The notes below the pieces were generated by a model, which did not search any database, was not told where the DNA came from, and saw only the letters and a list, made by a program, of their open reading frames with translations. From Paractinoplanes bogorensis (lineage in GTDB: Bacteria > Actinomycetota > Actinomycetes > Mycobacteriales > Micromonosporaceae): DNA of 64,000 nucleotides. Positions within the stretch are counted from its first letter, which is position 1, and each line of letters begins with the position of its first letter. Positions 35,106 through 43,711 of the stretch are shown one piece after another. The position numbers and the translations under genes were made by a program. The stretch covers positions 248,001 through 312,000 of the forward strand of contig NZ_JAHKKG010000007.1 of assembly GCF_018829635.1 (NCBI RefSeq), read 5' to 3'.

Positions 35106-36587
35106 GTGCGAGCTTCGACGCGACCCTTCCGGGCCGCGGCCCTCACGGTCGTCACCCTGCTGGCGTACGGGCTGGTGGCCACCCCGGCCCGGGCCGCGTC
35201 GACGATCACCTGGACGGTCTGCCCCGAGGACGCCGAGGTGCAGTGCGGCGAGATGAAGGTGCCGGCCGACTGGGCAAATCCGGCCGGCCCGAAGGTCACG
35301 CTGACCATGGCCCGCCGGAAGGCGACCGACCCGGCCCACCGCATCGGCGTGCTGCTGGTCAACCCGGGCGGCCCCGGCGGTTCGGCGGTCGACTTCACCT
35401 TCGCGGCGACCGGGTTCTTCGGCGCGGAGGTGCGGAAACGGTTCGACATCGTGGGCGTCGACCCGCGCGGGGTGGGCCGGAGCGCGCCCGTGCTCTGCTC
35501 GCAGGACCTGGTCGACGCCAAGCCGTCCGCGCTGGTCGAGTCCGAGGCGCAATACACGGCGATGATCGCGTTCAACCGGAAGCTGGCCGCCGACTGTGCC
35601 GCGCGTACCGGAGCGCATTTCGCCCACGTCGACACGGTCAGCGTGGTCCGCGACTTCGACGCCGTGCGGGCCGGGCTGGGGGAGAAGCAGATCAACTTCT
35701 ACGGCGCCTCGTACGGCACGTTGATCGGTCTCCAGTACGCCCAGCTCTACCCGCGACGGCTGCGCGGGCTCGTGCTCGACAGCGTGATGGACCACAGCGC
35801 CGACCTGACGAACTTCCTGACCAACGAGACCGCGGCCGCGCAGGACTCGTTCGGCGAGTTCGTGAAGTGGTGCGCCCGCGACGCCCGTTGCGTGGTCCGC
35901 GGTCAGGACATTCCGAAGCTGTGGGCCGCCGCCGTGACCCGGGCCCGGGCCGGCACGCTGGTCAGCCCGTACGACCCGTCGCTCAAGGTGACGGTGACCG
36001 ACCTGCTGACCGCGGCGTTCTCGGCCTTCTACGACCCGCAGTGGTACTCGTTCGCCTACTACCTGCGCGACGCGTCGGCCGCCGCCGCGACCCCCGTGAA
36101 AAGCCGGGCCGCCGGACCGCCGACGACCGATCTGGTCCCGTACGTCTTCCCCGCGGTCATCTGCGAGGACTGGAACCTGCGGATCACCGGCTACGCCGAC
36201 CTGAGCCGCCGGATGCACGCGCTCGCCCTGGCCGCCCCGCAGATGCTGATCTCGCCGCTGGCCCTGACCGCGATGACCGGCTGCCTGGGCTGGCCCTCGG
36301 CCCCGGACAACCCGCAGGCGCCGACGACGCCCCCGCCCGGGCTGGGGCCGGTGCTGCTGGTCAACTCGCGGCACGACCCGGCCACCGCCTACACGTGGGC
36401 GCAGCACGTGGCGGCTCAGCTCGGTGCGCCGACCAGCCTTCTCACGTACGACGGGTGGGGTCACGTCGCGTACAACAAGAGCCCCTGTGTCGCCGGAGTC
36501 GTCGACCGCTATCTGCTCAAGCTCCGCCCGGTCGCCCCCGGCGCCCACTGCCCGCCGGTCGAACCGGAGCCCTCCGGCGTGGGCTAG
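35106..36587 (+). CDS. Secreted alpha/beta hydrolase, tripeptidyl aminopeptidase-like
   Basis: A 493-residue protein from GTG 35106 with GGAGAGAGAA upstream. A signal peptide (1-29, ending ARA) precedes a MEROPS S33-like alpha/beta hydrolase: NPGGPGGSAVDF oxyanion region, GVDPRGVGRS, nucleophile Ser in GASYGT, acid Asp in NSRHDPAT and His in DGWGHVAY. The C-terminal TAP-like domain is complete. Streptomyces SlpD/SlpE and Tap are relatives that clip N-terminal tripeptides from secreted proteins. It probably acts in the cell envelope or medium. The ABC exporter operon begins 46 bases downstream. Confidence 0.92.
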   Translation: MRASTRPFRAAALTVVTLLAYGLVATPARAASTITWTVCPEDAEVQCGEMKVPADWANPAGPKVTLTMARRKATDPAHRIGVLLVNPGGPGGSAVDFTFAATGFFGAEVRKRFDIVGVDPRGVGRSAPVLCSQDLVDAKPSALVESEAQYTAMIAFNRKLAADCAARTGAHFAHVDTVSVVRDFDAVRAGLGEKQINFYGASYGTLIGLQYAQLYPRRLRGLVLDSVMDHSADLTNFLTNETAAAQDSFGEFVKWCARDARCVVRGQDIPKLWAAAVTRARAGTLVSPYDPSLKVTVTDLLTAAFSAFYDPQWYSFAYYLRDASAAAATPVKSRAAGPPTTDLVPYVFPAVICEDWNLRITGYADLSRRMHALALAAPQMLISPLALTAMTGCLGWPSAPDNPQAPTTPPPGLGPVLLVNSRHDPATAYTWAQHVAAQLGAPTSLLTYDGWGHVAYNKSPCVAGVVDRYLLKLRPVAPGAHCPPVEPEPSGVG

Positions 36588-36593
36588 TATCTC

Positions 36594-36608
36594 GTTAGCA
36601 AGGCTAAC
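36594..36608. promoter_or_regulatory. Inverted-repeat operator before the ABC exporter
   Basis: GTTAGC-AAG-GCTAAC is a perfect 15-base palindrome seven bases after the hydrolase stop and 26 bases before the exporter start. A TAGTAT hexamer at 36585-36590 could be the -10 box, so a bound repressor would block initiation. The shape suits a MarR or TetR repressor. The regulator is not identified. Confidence 0.5.
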
Positions 36609-36633
36609 TAGATCCACCCGGCTGGAGGCGCCG

Positions 36634-38403
36634 TTGACCCGCCGCGCACCTCGGGCGTCCATCGACCCGGACGCCGCCAAGAGCTGGTTGCGCCGGGCGC
36701 TACCGCTGGTCAAGGCCCATCGGGCCCTGCTCATCACGTCGCTCACGCTGTCCTTCGCCGGCCTGATCGTGCAGGTGCAGATCCCCAACCTGGTGCGGGT
36801 CGGCATCGACGACGCCATCGTCGAGAAGACCGCCCAGCTCAGCACGTACGTGTGGTGGATCGTCGGCCTGGCCCTGCTGCAAGGCCTGATCAACTTTCTG
36901 GCCCGGCTCTATCTGCTGCGCACGGCGTACGAACTCGAGTACGACCTGCGCAACATCGTCTACACCCATCTGGTCCGGATGCCGTTCGGCTTCTACGACC
37001 GGGTGCAGACCGGCGAGCTGATGTCGCGCTCCGGCTCCGACATCCGGGCCGTGCAGCTCTACCTGTCGTTCGGCCCGTCGATCCTGGTGCAGTGCCTGAT
37101 CGCGGTGGTCGCGTTCGGGCTGATGCTCTCGATCAACGTGCCGCTGGCCGTCGTCGCCATGGTCACCATGCCGATCATCGGGCTGCTCGGCGTCGGCATG
37201 CGCAAGGCGGTCTTCCCGGTGTCCTGGATGATCCAGGCCCGGCTGGCCCACCTGGCCACCGTGGTCGACGAGAACATCCAGGGCGTCCGGATCGTCAAGG
37301 CGTTCGCGGCCGAGGGACGCCAGCTGCGGCAGCTGGCCGAGAGCGCCGACCGGATCCGGTGGGCCTATCGGCAGGACGCGCGGATCCGCAGCCGCTGGAA
37401 CCCGGTGCTGGACAACCTGCCCCGCCTCGGGCTGGCCCTGGTGCTGCTGGTCGGCGGCATCATGGTGATCGACGGGCACACCACCGTGGGCACGATCGTC
37501 GCCTTCAACTCGTACGTGCTGATGCTCCAGCCGCCGTTCCGGCTGCTCGGCATGATGATCATGATGGGTCAGCGGGCGTCGGCGTCGGCCCGCCGCATCT
37601 ACGACATCCTCGACACCCCGAGTGAGATCGTCGAGCGCGCCGACCCGGTCGACGTGCCGTTGCGCGGAGATCTTGCGTTCGAGGGCGTCAGTTTCGCGTA
37701 CGGGAACGGAACTGTCGCCCTTGATGGTCTTGATCTGCGCGTGCGACCGGGCGAGACGATCGCCGTCGTGGGCGGCACCGGATCGGGCAAATCCACGCTG
37801 GGCCGGCTGATCGCGCGGTTCTACGACGTCACCGGCGGACGGATCACGATCGACGGGCACGACGTGCGCGACCTGGCGCTCAGCTCGTTGCGGGAACAGG
37901 TGGGCATCGTGCCCGACGAGCCGTTCCTGTTCTCGCTGTCCCTGCACGACAACATCGCGTACGGGAATCCGGACGCCACCCGCGAGTCGGTGATCGCCGC
38001 CGCGGTGGCCGCCGGGGCCGACGAGTTCATCACCGAGCTGCCCGACGGCTACGACACGGTGGTGGGCGAGCGCGGCTACACGCTCAGCGGCGGTCAGCGG
38101 CAGCGGGTCGCGATCGCGCGGGCGCTGCTGGTCAACCCGCCGGTGCTGGTGCTCGACGACGCCACCAGCGCCATCGACGTCACCGTGGAGCAGCGGATCC
38201 ACGCGTCGCTGCGCGAGCAGATGCGCGGCCGGACGACCCTGATCGTGGCCCATCGGCTCTCCACCATCGGGCTGGCCGACCGGGTCGTGCTGATGGAGGC
38301 GGGCCGGGTGATCGCCGACGGCACGCACGCCTCGCTCCTCGCCTCGGAGCCGCGCTACGCCGAGGTGCTGGCCGCGTCCGTGTCCTCGGAGGCGACCGCA
38401 TGA
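36634..38403 (+). CDS. ABC exporter half-transporter with degenerate ATP site
   Basis: A 589-residue type-IV ABC half-transporter from TTG 36634, six bases after GGAGG. Six membrane helices (about 25-310) precede the nucleotide-binding domain: Walker A GGTGSGKS, signature LSGGQ intact. The Q-loop Gln is Asp428 (VPDEPF) and the catalytic Glu after Walker B is Asp509 (LDDATS). This is the degenerate-site pattern of heterodimeric exporters such as TM287/288. The next gene overlaps by four bases and supplies the complementary half. Drug or lipid export is likely. Confidence 0.93.
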   Translation: MTRRAPRASIDPDAAKSWLRRALPLVKAHRALLITSLTLSFAGLIVQVQIPNLVRVGIDDAIVEKTAQLSTYVWWIVGLALLQGLINFLARLYLLRTAYELEYDLRNIVYTHLVRMPFGFYDRVQTGELMSRSGSDIRAVQLYLSFGPSILVQCLIAVVAFGLMLSINVPLAVVAMVTMPIIGLLGVGMRKAVFPVSWMIQARLAHLATVVDENIQGVRIVKAFAAEGRQLRQLAESADRIRWAYRQDARIRSRWNPVLDNLPRLGLALVLLVGGIMVIDGHTTVGTIVAFNSYVLMLQPPFRLLGMMIMMGQRASASARRIYDILDTPSEIVERADPVDVPLRGDLAFEGVSFAYGNGTVALDGLDLRVRPGETIAVVGGTGSGKSTLGRLIARFYDVTGGRITIDGHDVRDLALSSLREQVGIVPDEPFLFSLSLHDNIAYGNPDATRESVIAAAVAAGADEFITELPDGYDTVVGERGYTLSGGQRQRVAIARALLVNPPVLVLDDATSAIDVTVEQRIHASLREQMRGRTTLIVAHRLSTIGLADRVVLMEAGRVIADGTHASLLASEPRYAEVLAASVSSEATA

Positions 38404-40319
38404 GCATGTACGGCGGCGGGTTCGGCGGCTTCAACGTCGGCGGGCGGTCGACGGTCGGCGCGGCCGGGCGCAAGGGCAACGGGCTGCCGTTCGCGGGCAT
38501 CCCCGACGACCTGCGGGCCGGTGTGGCGCGGCTGGAATCGCGCGAGCCCGAGCACGGCGACCCCGGTGTCTCGTTCGACCCGGCCGGCGACTCCGGCGGG
38601 CGCATCTCGATGACCCGGCTGCTGATCGGCCGGCCCGGGCTGCTGCTGGCGGCGTCGCTCGCGATTCTCGTCGAGACGCTGCTGCTGCAGGCGGGCCCCT
38701 ACCTGCTGCAGGTCGGCATCGACCACGGCATCGCCGACCGCGATCTGCGGGTGCTGATCCTGGCCACGGTCGCCTTCGTGGTGGCCGTGCTGCTGACCGG
38801 GGTGGCCACCGCGATCCGCATGCGCAAGAGCGGGCTGCTGGCCGCGGCGGCCACCCGTGACCTGCGGATCCGGCTGTTCGCGCACCTGCAGCGGATGTCG
38901 CTCGACTACTACACCCGTGAGAAGGCCGGGGTCACCATGACCCGGATGACCTCCGACGTGGAGTCGCTGCAGAGCCTGCTGCAGGACGGCTTCGCCCAGT
39001 TCCTGATCCAGGGACTGACCATGGTCGTGGTCACCGCGGTGCTGTTCCACTACAACGTCGAGCTCACGCTGATCACCCTGGCCCTGGTCGTGCCGCCACT
39101 GGCGATCGCGTCGCTGTGGTTCCGGCACGCGGCCGACCGCGGGTACGACCGGCAGCGCGACGCCATCGCGACGATGTTCGCCGACCTGTCCGAGAGCCTC
39201 AACGGCGTCCGGGTGGTGACCGCGCACAACCGGCAGGAGCGCAACGTCGTCGCCCACCGCGACGTGGTCGGCGGCTACCGGGACGCCAACGACTGGACCG
39301 GCAAGATCAATTCGATCTACGGGCCCGGTACGTCGGTGATCGGGCTGATCGCGATGGCCGTGCTGCTGCTGATCGGCGGGCGGATGGTGCTGCGGGGGTC
39401 GCTGACCATCGGCGAGCTGACGGCGTTCGTGCTCTACATCAACTCGTTCTTCCAGCCGGTGCAGCAGCTCGTCCAGTTGTATACGCAATACCAGCAGGGG
39501 AAGGCCGCTATCGGCAAGATCCGGGGGCTGTTGGCTGTTCGGTCGTCGGTCGCTCAGCTTCCTTCTGCCGTGGAGCTTCCGCCTCTCTTCGGCCGGATCG
39601 TCTTTGAGGACGTCACGTTCGGCTACGACCCGGAGCGCCCGGTGCTGGTCGGGTTGAATATGGACATCTCACCCGGCGAGACCGTGGCGTGCGTGGGCCC
39701 GACGGGGGCCGGCAAGTCGACGCTGGCCAAGCTGGTGACCCGCTTCTACGACCCGACCTCGGGCCGCATCACGATCGACGGGCACGACCTGCGTGACGTG
39801 ACCCTGGCGTCGCTGCGCACCCAGATCGGGGTCGTGCCGCAGGAGCCGTTCCTGTTCGCGGGCACGCTGCGTGACAACATCGCGTTCGCCCGCCCGTCCG
39901 CGACCGACGACGAGGTCTGGGCCGCGGTCGACGCCGTCGGCCTGCGCGAACTCGTCGAACGCGCCCCCGAGGGCCTGGACACCCCGCTCCACGAGCGCGG
40001 CCAGTCGGTCTCGTCGGGGGAGCGGCAGTTGCTGGCGCTGGCCCGGGCGTTCCTGGCCGAGCCGCGGGTGGTCGTGCTCGACGAGGCCACGTCCAGTCTC
40101 GACCTGCGCTCCGAGCTGCGGGTCGAGGCCGCGCTGGACGCTCTGCTCGAGGGGCGTACGGCGATCCTGGTCGCGCACCGGCTGTCCACCGCGATGCGCG
40201 CCGACCGGATCATCGTGGTCGACGACCACCGGATCATCGAGTCGGGGACGCATGCCTCGTTGGTGGCGGCGGGCGGCGCGTACGCGGCGATGTTCGAGAC
40301 TTGGGCGGCACATTCCTGA
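38400..40319 (+). CDS. ABC exporter half-transporter with catalytic ATP site
   Basis: A 639-residue partner of the preceding gene, overlapping it by four bases. An extra N-terminal ~75 residues are Gly-rich (MYGGGFGGFNVGG) and likely disordered. Six membrane helices follow, then a nucleotide-binding domain with Walker A GPTGAGKS, normal Q-loop (VPQEPF), a degenerate signature (VSSGE for LSGGQ) and intact catalytic Glu (LDEATSSLD). Combined with its partner, this makes one consensus and one degenerate ATP site. The complex would be a heterodimeric multidrug- or lipid-type exporter in the cytoplasmic membrane. Confidence 0.93.
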   Translation: MSMYGGGFGGFNVGGRSTVGAAGRKGNGLPFAGIPDDLRAGVARLESREPEHGDPGVSFDPAGDSGGRISMTRLLIGRPGLLLAASLAILVETLLLQAGPYLLQVGIDHGIADRDLRVLILATVAFVVAVLLTGVATAIRMRKSGLLAAAATRDLRIRLFAHLQRMSLDYYTREKAGVTMTRMTSDVESLQSLLQDGFAQFLIQGLTMVVVTAVLFHYNVELTLITLALVVPPLAIASLWFRHAADRGYDRQRDAIATMFADLSESLNGVRVVTAHNRQERNVVAHRDVVGGYRDANDWTGKINSIYGPGTSVIGLIAMAVLLLIGGRMVLRGSLTIGELTAFVLYINSFFQPVQQLVQLYTQYQQGKAAIGKIRGLLAVRSSVAQLPSAVELPPLFGRIVFEDVTFGYDPERPVLVGLNMDISPGETVACVGPTGAGKSTLAKLVTRFYDPTSGRITIDGHDLRDVTLASLRTQIGVVPQEPFLFAGTLRDNIAFARPSATDDEVWAAVDAVGLRELVERAPEGLDTPLHERGQSVSSGERQLLALARAFLAEPRVVVLDEATSSLDLRSELRVEAALDALLEGRTAILVAHRLSTAMRADRIIVVDDHRIIESGTHASLVAAGGAYAAMFETWAAHS

Positions 40320-40368
40320 CGGATCTGGTAGGCAGAGATAGACCGTCATCCAAATGCTCGGAGGATCA

Positions 40369-42156
40369 ATGCGGATTCTGCCGGTTCTCGGCGTGACATC
40401 CCTGTCCGCCGCACTGTTAGTGGCGCCCAGCCCTGCCTTCGCGGGCGGCGCACAGCCGCTCGGCCCGACCGCGACCGGCTACGGCGGCGCGGTCTCCACA
40501 GTCGACCCGACGGCCACCGCGGTCGGCCTCGACGTGCTGCGCAAGGGCGGCAACGCGGTCGACGCGGCCGTCGCCGCCGCGGCCACGCTCGGCATCACCG
40601 AACCGTTCTCGGCCGGCATCGGCGGAGGCGGCTTCTTCGTCTACTACGACGCTCGCAAGCGCAAAGTCTCCACGATCGACGGTCGCGAGAGCGGCCCGGC
40701 CACGATGAAGGAGACCCACTTCATCGACCCGGCCGACAACACGCCGTACGACTTCCAGGAAGCTCGCGTCTCCGGCCTCTCGGTCGGCACGCCGGGCACG
40801 CTCGCCACCTGGGACGCCGCCGCCCGCAAGTGGGGCTCGAAGTCGCTGTCGAGCCTGCTCGAGCCGGCCGCCCGGGTCGGCGACAAGGGCTTCCCGGTCG
40901 ACGCCACGTTCCGCCAGCAGATCGCCGACAACGCCGCCGCGTTCGGGCAGTTCGATGCGACCAAGGCGCTGTACCTGCCGGGTGGCGCGCCGCCCGCGGT
41001 CGGGTCGACCCAGCGCAACCCCGATCTCGCGGCCACCTATCGGTTGATCGCGCGGAAGGGCATCGACGTCCTCTACGAGGGCGAAGTGGGCCGCGACATT
41101 GTGAAGACTGTGCAGAACCCGCCGGTCTCCTCGACGCCGGTCGGCACCTGGGCCTTCCCGATCCGCCCGGGCACCATGACCAAATCCGACTTGTCAAACT
41201 ATAAGCTTCGATTCCCGGCTCCGACCAAGTCGAAGTTCCGTGACCTGACCGTCTACGGCATGTCTACGCCGTCAAGCGGTGGCGTGGCGGTCAGCGAGGC
41301 GCTCAACATCCTCGAGACGGCCGGCCTGTCCCAGTCGGATGTGACCAAGGCGCTGCACTACTACCTCGAGGCGTCGGCGCTGAGCTTTGCCGACCGCAAT
41401 CGCTACGTGGGGGCGTACACGCCGCAAAAGGTCTTGGACAAACTGGTCACGGACTCGTGGGCCAAGCAGCGCGCGTGCCAGATCAAGCCGAACGCCGCGC
41501 TGGTCAAGCCGGTTCCGCCGGGCGACCTCAACGCCACCGGATGCACCCCGGCCACCGTCGGCGGCCCGACCGAGCAGGGCCAGAGCACGACCAACCTGAC
41601 CGTGGCCGATCGCTGGGGCAACATCGTCGAATACACGTTCACGATCGAGCAGACCGGCGGCAACGCGATGGTCGTACCCGGTCGCGGCTTCCTGCTCAAC
41701 AACGAGCTGACCGACTTCAACTTCACCAACACGCAGGCGCCCGCCGCCGACCCGAACCTGCCCGGCCCCAACAAGCGCCCGCGCAGCTCGATGTCGCCGA
41801 CGATCGTGCTCAAGGACGGCCAGCCGTTCCTGGCCCTCGGTTCGCCCGGTGGCGCGACGATCATCACGACCGTCCTGCAGATCCTGCTCAACCGGGTCGT
41901 GCTGGGCCAGTCGCTGCCCGACGCGATGGCGGCTCCGCGGGCCTCCCAGCGCAACTCGGCGGGAATTCAAGCAGAGCCTTCCTTCCGTACGACCTATGGC
42001 CCGGCCCTGACCGCACTGGGTCACACGTTCGGGCCTGACGTGCCCGAACTCGGCGCCGCGACGGCGATCGAGTTCACCCGGGGCGGCGGGTTCATCGCCT
42101 CGGCCGAGCCGGCCCGTCGTGGCGCCGGAGCGGCCGGCGTCGTCCACCCCCGCTGA
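40369..42156 (+). CDS. ggt: Secreted gamma-glutamyltransferase
   Basis: A 595-residue protein from ATG 40369 with CGGAGGA upstream. A signal peptide (1-25, ending AFA) exports it. It follows the Ntn-hydrolase GGT plan: large-subunit segments GGNAVDAAVAAAATLGITEPFSAGIGGGGF and the DGRES Arg, then the autocleavage and catalytic nucleophile Thr407 in GQSTTNL, and SSMSPTIVL plus GSPGGATIITTV of the small subunit. It hydrolyses or transfers the gamma-glutamyl group of glutathione-like or other gamma-glutamyl compounds outside the cell. A hairpin with a short T-run follows the stop. Confidence 0.94.
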   Translation: MRILPVLGVTSLSAALLVAPSPAFAGGAQPLGPTATGYGGAVSTVDPTATAVGLDVLRKGGNAVDAAVAAAATLGITEPFSAGIGGGGFFVYYDARKRKVSTIDGRESGPATMKETHFIDPADNTPYDFQEARVSGLSVGTPGTLATWDAAARKWGSKSLSSLLEPAARVGDKGFPVDATFRQQIADNAAAFGQFDATKALYLPGGAPPAVGSTQRNPDLAATYRLIARKGIDVLYEGEVGRDIVKTVQNPPVSSTPVGTWAFPIRPGTMTKSDLSNYKLRFPAPTKSKFRDLTVYGMSTPSSGGVAVSEALNILETAGLSQSDVTKALHYYLEASALSFADRNRYVGAYTPQKVLDKLVTDSWAKQRACQIKPNAALVKPVPPGDLNATGCTPATVGGPTEQGQSTTNLTVADRWGNIVEYTFTIEQTGGNAMVVPGRGFLLNNELTDFNFTNTQAPAADPNLPGPNKRPRSSMSPTIVLKDGQPFLALGSPGGATIITTVLQILLNRVVLGQSLPDAMAAPRASQRNSAGIQAEPSFRTTYGPALTALGHTFGPDVPELGAATAIEFTRGGGFIASAEPARRGAGAAGVVHPR

Positions 42157-42206
42157 TCCCATAGGAAACGGAAAGGGCCGCGCTGGTTCTTTCCTGGGAT
42201 GTTTTT
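42156..42206 (+). terminator. Rho-independent-like terminator after ggt
   Basis: ATCCCATAGGAAA (42156-42168) pairs imperfectly with TTTCCTGGGAT (42190-42200), followed by GTTTTT. A T-run after a stem is uncommon in this GC-rich genome, which strengthens the call. Confidence 0.6.
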
Positions 42207-42210
42207 CAGC

Positions 42211-42251
42211 TTGCTCCCGTACGGTCTGATCTTTCGGCCGTACGGGAGCAA
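42211..42251. promoter_or_regulatory. Perfect 14-bp hairpin in the leader of the CNNM-type gene
   Basis: TTGCTCCCGTACGG (42211-42224) and CCGTACGGGAGCAA (42238-42251) are perfect inverted repeats with a 13-base spacer. The right arm ends 15 bases before the TTG start and abuts GGGAG, so folding in RNA could affect ribosome access. It could also be a second terminator for ggt or a protein operator. Confidence 0.6.
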
Positions 42252-42266
42252 GGGAGTGGATCCGCC

Positions 42267-43568
42267 TTGGGCGGCTATGGGTGGCAGGTCGTTCTTGTCG
42301 TAGTTCTCGTTCTGGTGAATGCCCTGTTCGCGGGCAGCGAGATGGCTCTCGTCTCACTGCGCGACAGTCAGCTCCAGCGTCTCGAGCGTCGTTCCAGATC
42401 CGGCGCCACACTGGCCCGGCTGGCCCGCGACCCCAACCGGTTCCTGGCCACCATCCAGATCGGCATCACGCTGGCCGGTTTCCTGGCGTCGGCGGCGGCC
42501 GCGGTCTCGCTGGCCCAGCCGCTGATCGCCCCGCTCGGCTTCCTCGGCGGCGCCGCCGAACCGGTGTCGATCGTGATCGTCACCATCATCCTGACGTTCT
42601 TCACCCTGGTCGTCGGCGAACTCGCCCCCAAGCGGATCGCCATGCAGCGGGCCGAAAGCTGGGCCCTGATGGTCGCCCGGCCCCTCGACGTGCTGTCGAT
42701 GCTGTCCCGCCCGGTGATCTGGCTGCTCGGCAAGTCGACCGACATGGTGGTCCGGCTGCTCGGCGCCGACCCCAATGCCGCCCGCGAAGAGGTCTCCACC
42801 GAAGAGATCCGTGACCTGGTGACCCAGCAGCAGGAGTTCACCCCCGAACAGCGCACCATCATCAGCGGCGCCTTCGAGATCGCCGACCGGGTGCTGCGCG
42901 AGATCCTCGTACCCCGCCGCGACGTGGTGACGGTCCAGGCCGACGTGCCGGCCCAGGAGGCGCTGGGCAAACTGGTCGCCGGCGGTCACTCCCGGGCGCC
43001 GGTCACCGGTCCGATGGGGCTCGACGACGTGCTCGGGGTGGTCCATCTGCGTGATCTGGTGCAGGCCCAGGGTCCCGTACGCGACCACATGTTCACGCCG
43101 ATCTTCCTGCCCGACTCGCTCAAGGTGTCCGACGCGATGCTCCAACTCCGCGTCCAGCGCCAGCAGCTGGCCCTGGTGGTCGACGAGCGCGGCGCCATCG
43201 ACGGCATCGTGACCATGGAAGACCTGGTCGAAGAGGTGGTCGGCGAGATCTACGACGAGACCGACCGCGACGTGCTGTCGGTCGTCCACGACCCCGACGG
43301 TTCGATGCTGCTGCCCGGCACGTTCCCGGTGCACGACCTGCCCGACATCGGCGTGGACGCCACCAACCTCCTGGACGGCGACTACACGACGGTGGCCGGC
43401 CTGGTGCTGTCACGCCTGGGCCACATCCCCACCACACCCGGCGAGACCGTACGCATCGACGGCCACTCAGCCGAGGTCGTCGAAATCACCGGGCGGGCCA
43501 TCACCCGCATCCGCTTGCGCACCCTGGCCACCTCGCCGGCGCCCGCGCCGTCGCCAACCGAGAGCTGA
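42267..43568 (+). CDS. CNNM/CorC-type membrane protein with CBS domains (hemolysin family)
   Basis: A 433-residue protein from TTG 42267. The N-terminal DUF21 domain (about 1-180) has three or four membrane helices: LVNALFAGSEMALVSLRDSQL, GITLAGFLASAAAAVSLAQPL and FFTLVVGELAPKRIAMQRAE. Two CBS domains (about 200-325) and a CorC_HlyC domain (about 345-420) follow. CNNM and bacterial CorC proteins transport Mg2+ or regulate its flux, and the CBS pair binds Mg-ATP. Despite the older name, haemolysis is not expected. A hairpin lies directly upstream of its ribosome-binding site. Confidence 0.92.
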   Translation: MGGYGWQVVLVVVLVLVNALFAGSEMALVSLRDSQLQRLERRSRSGATLARLARDPNRFLATIQIGITLAGFLASAAAAVSLAQPLIAPLGFLGGAAEPVSIVIVTIILTFFTLVVGELAPKRIAMQRAESWALMVARPLDVLSMLSRPVIWLLGKSTDMVVRLLGADPNAAREEVSTEEIRDLVTQQQEFTPEQRTIISGAFEIADRVLREILVPRRDVVTVQADVPAQEALGKLVAGGHSRAPVTGPMGLDDVLGVVHLRDLVQAQGPVRDHMFTPIFLPDSLKVSDAMLQLRVQRQQLALVVDERGAIDGIVTMEDLVEEVVGEIYDETDRDVLSVVHDPDGSMLLPGTFPVHDLPDIGVDATNLLDGDYTTVAGLVLSRLGHIPTTPGETVRIDGHSAEVVEITGRAITRIRLRTLATSPAPAPSPTES

Positions 43569-43586
43569 TCCGCGCGGCCACGGCCG

Positions 43587-43612
43587 GTTGTCCACAGTTC
43601 CGGGTTGTCCAC
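43587..43612 (+). promoter_or_regulatory. Pair of DnaA boxes
   Basis: TTGTCCACA occurs perfectly at 43587-43595 and 43604-43612 in the same orientation. This is the preferred DnaA box of GC-rich actinobacteria. A weaker opposite-strand match (TTATCCAGG, near 43650) follows. No dnaA, dnaN or origin-like AT-rich region is seen, so this is not oriC. It may titrate DnaA or regulate a neighbouring gene. Confidence 0.65.
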
Positions 43613-43711
43613 AGCGGGCGGCCGCAGCCTGCCCGCTCGGCCGATTTCTCCTGGATAATGGGTGCGGGGGCCGCCCCCTGAGGGAGGGCGGGCGCTGCCA
43701 TGATCGGCTCG

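Noticed and set aside
43569..43711. Chromosomal origin suggested by DnaA boxes
   Set aside because: Only two strong boxes occur, there is no AT-rich unwinding region, and none of dnaA, dnaN, recF or gyrB is nearby.
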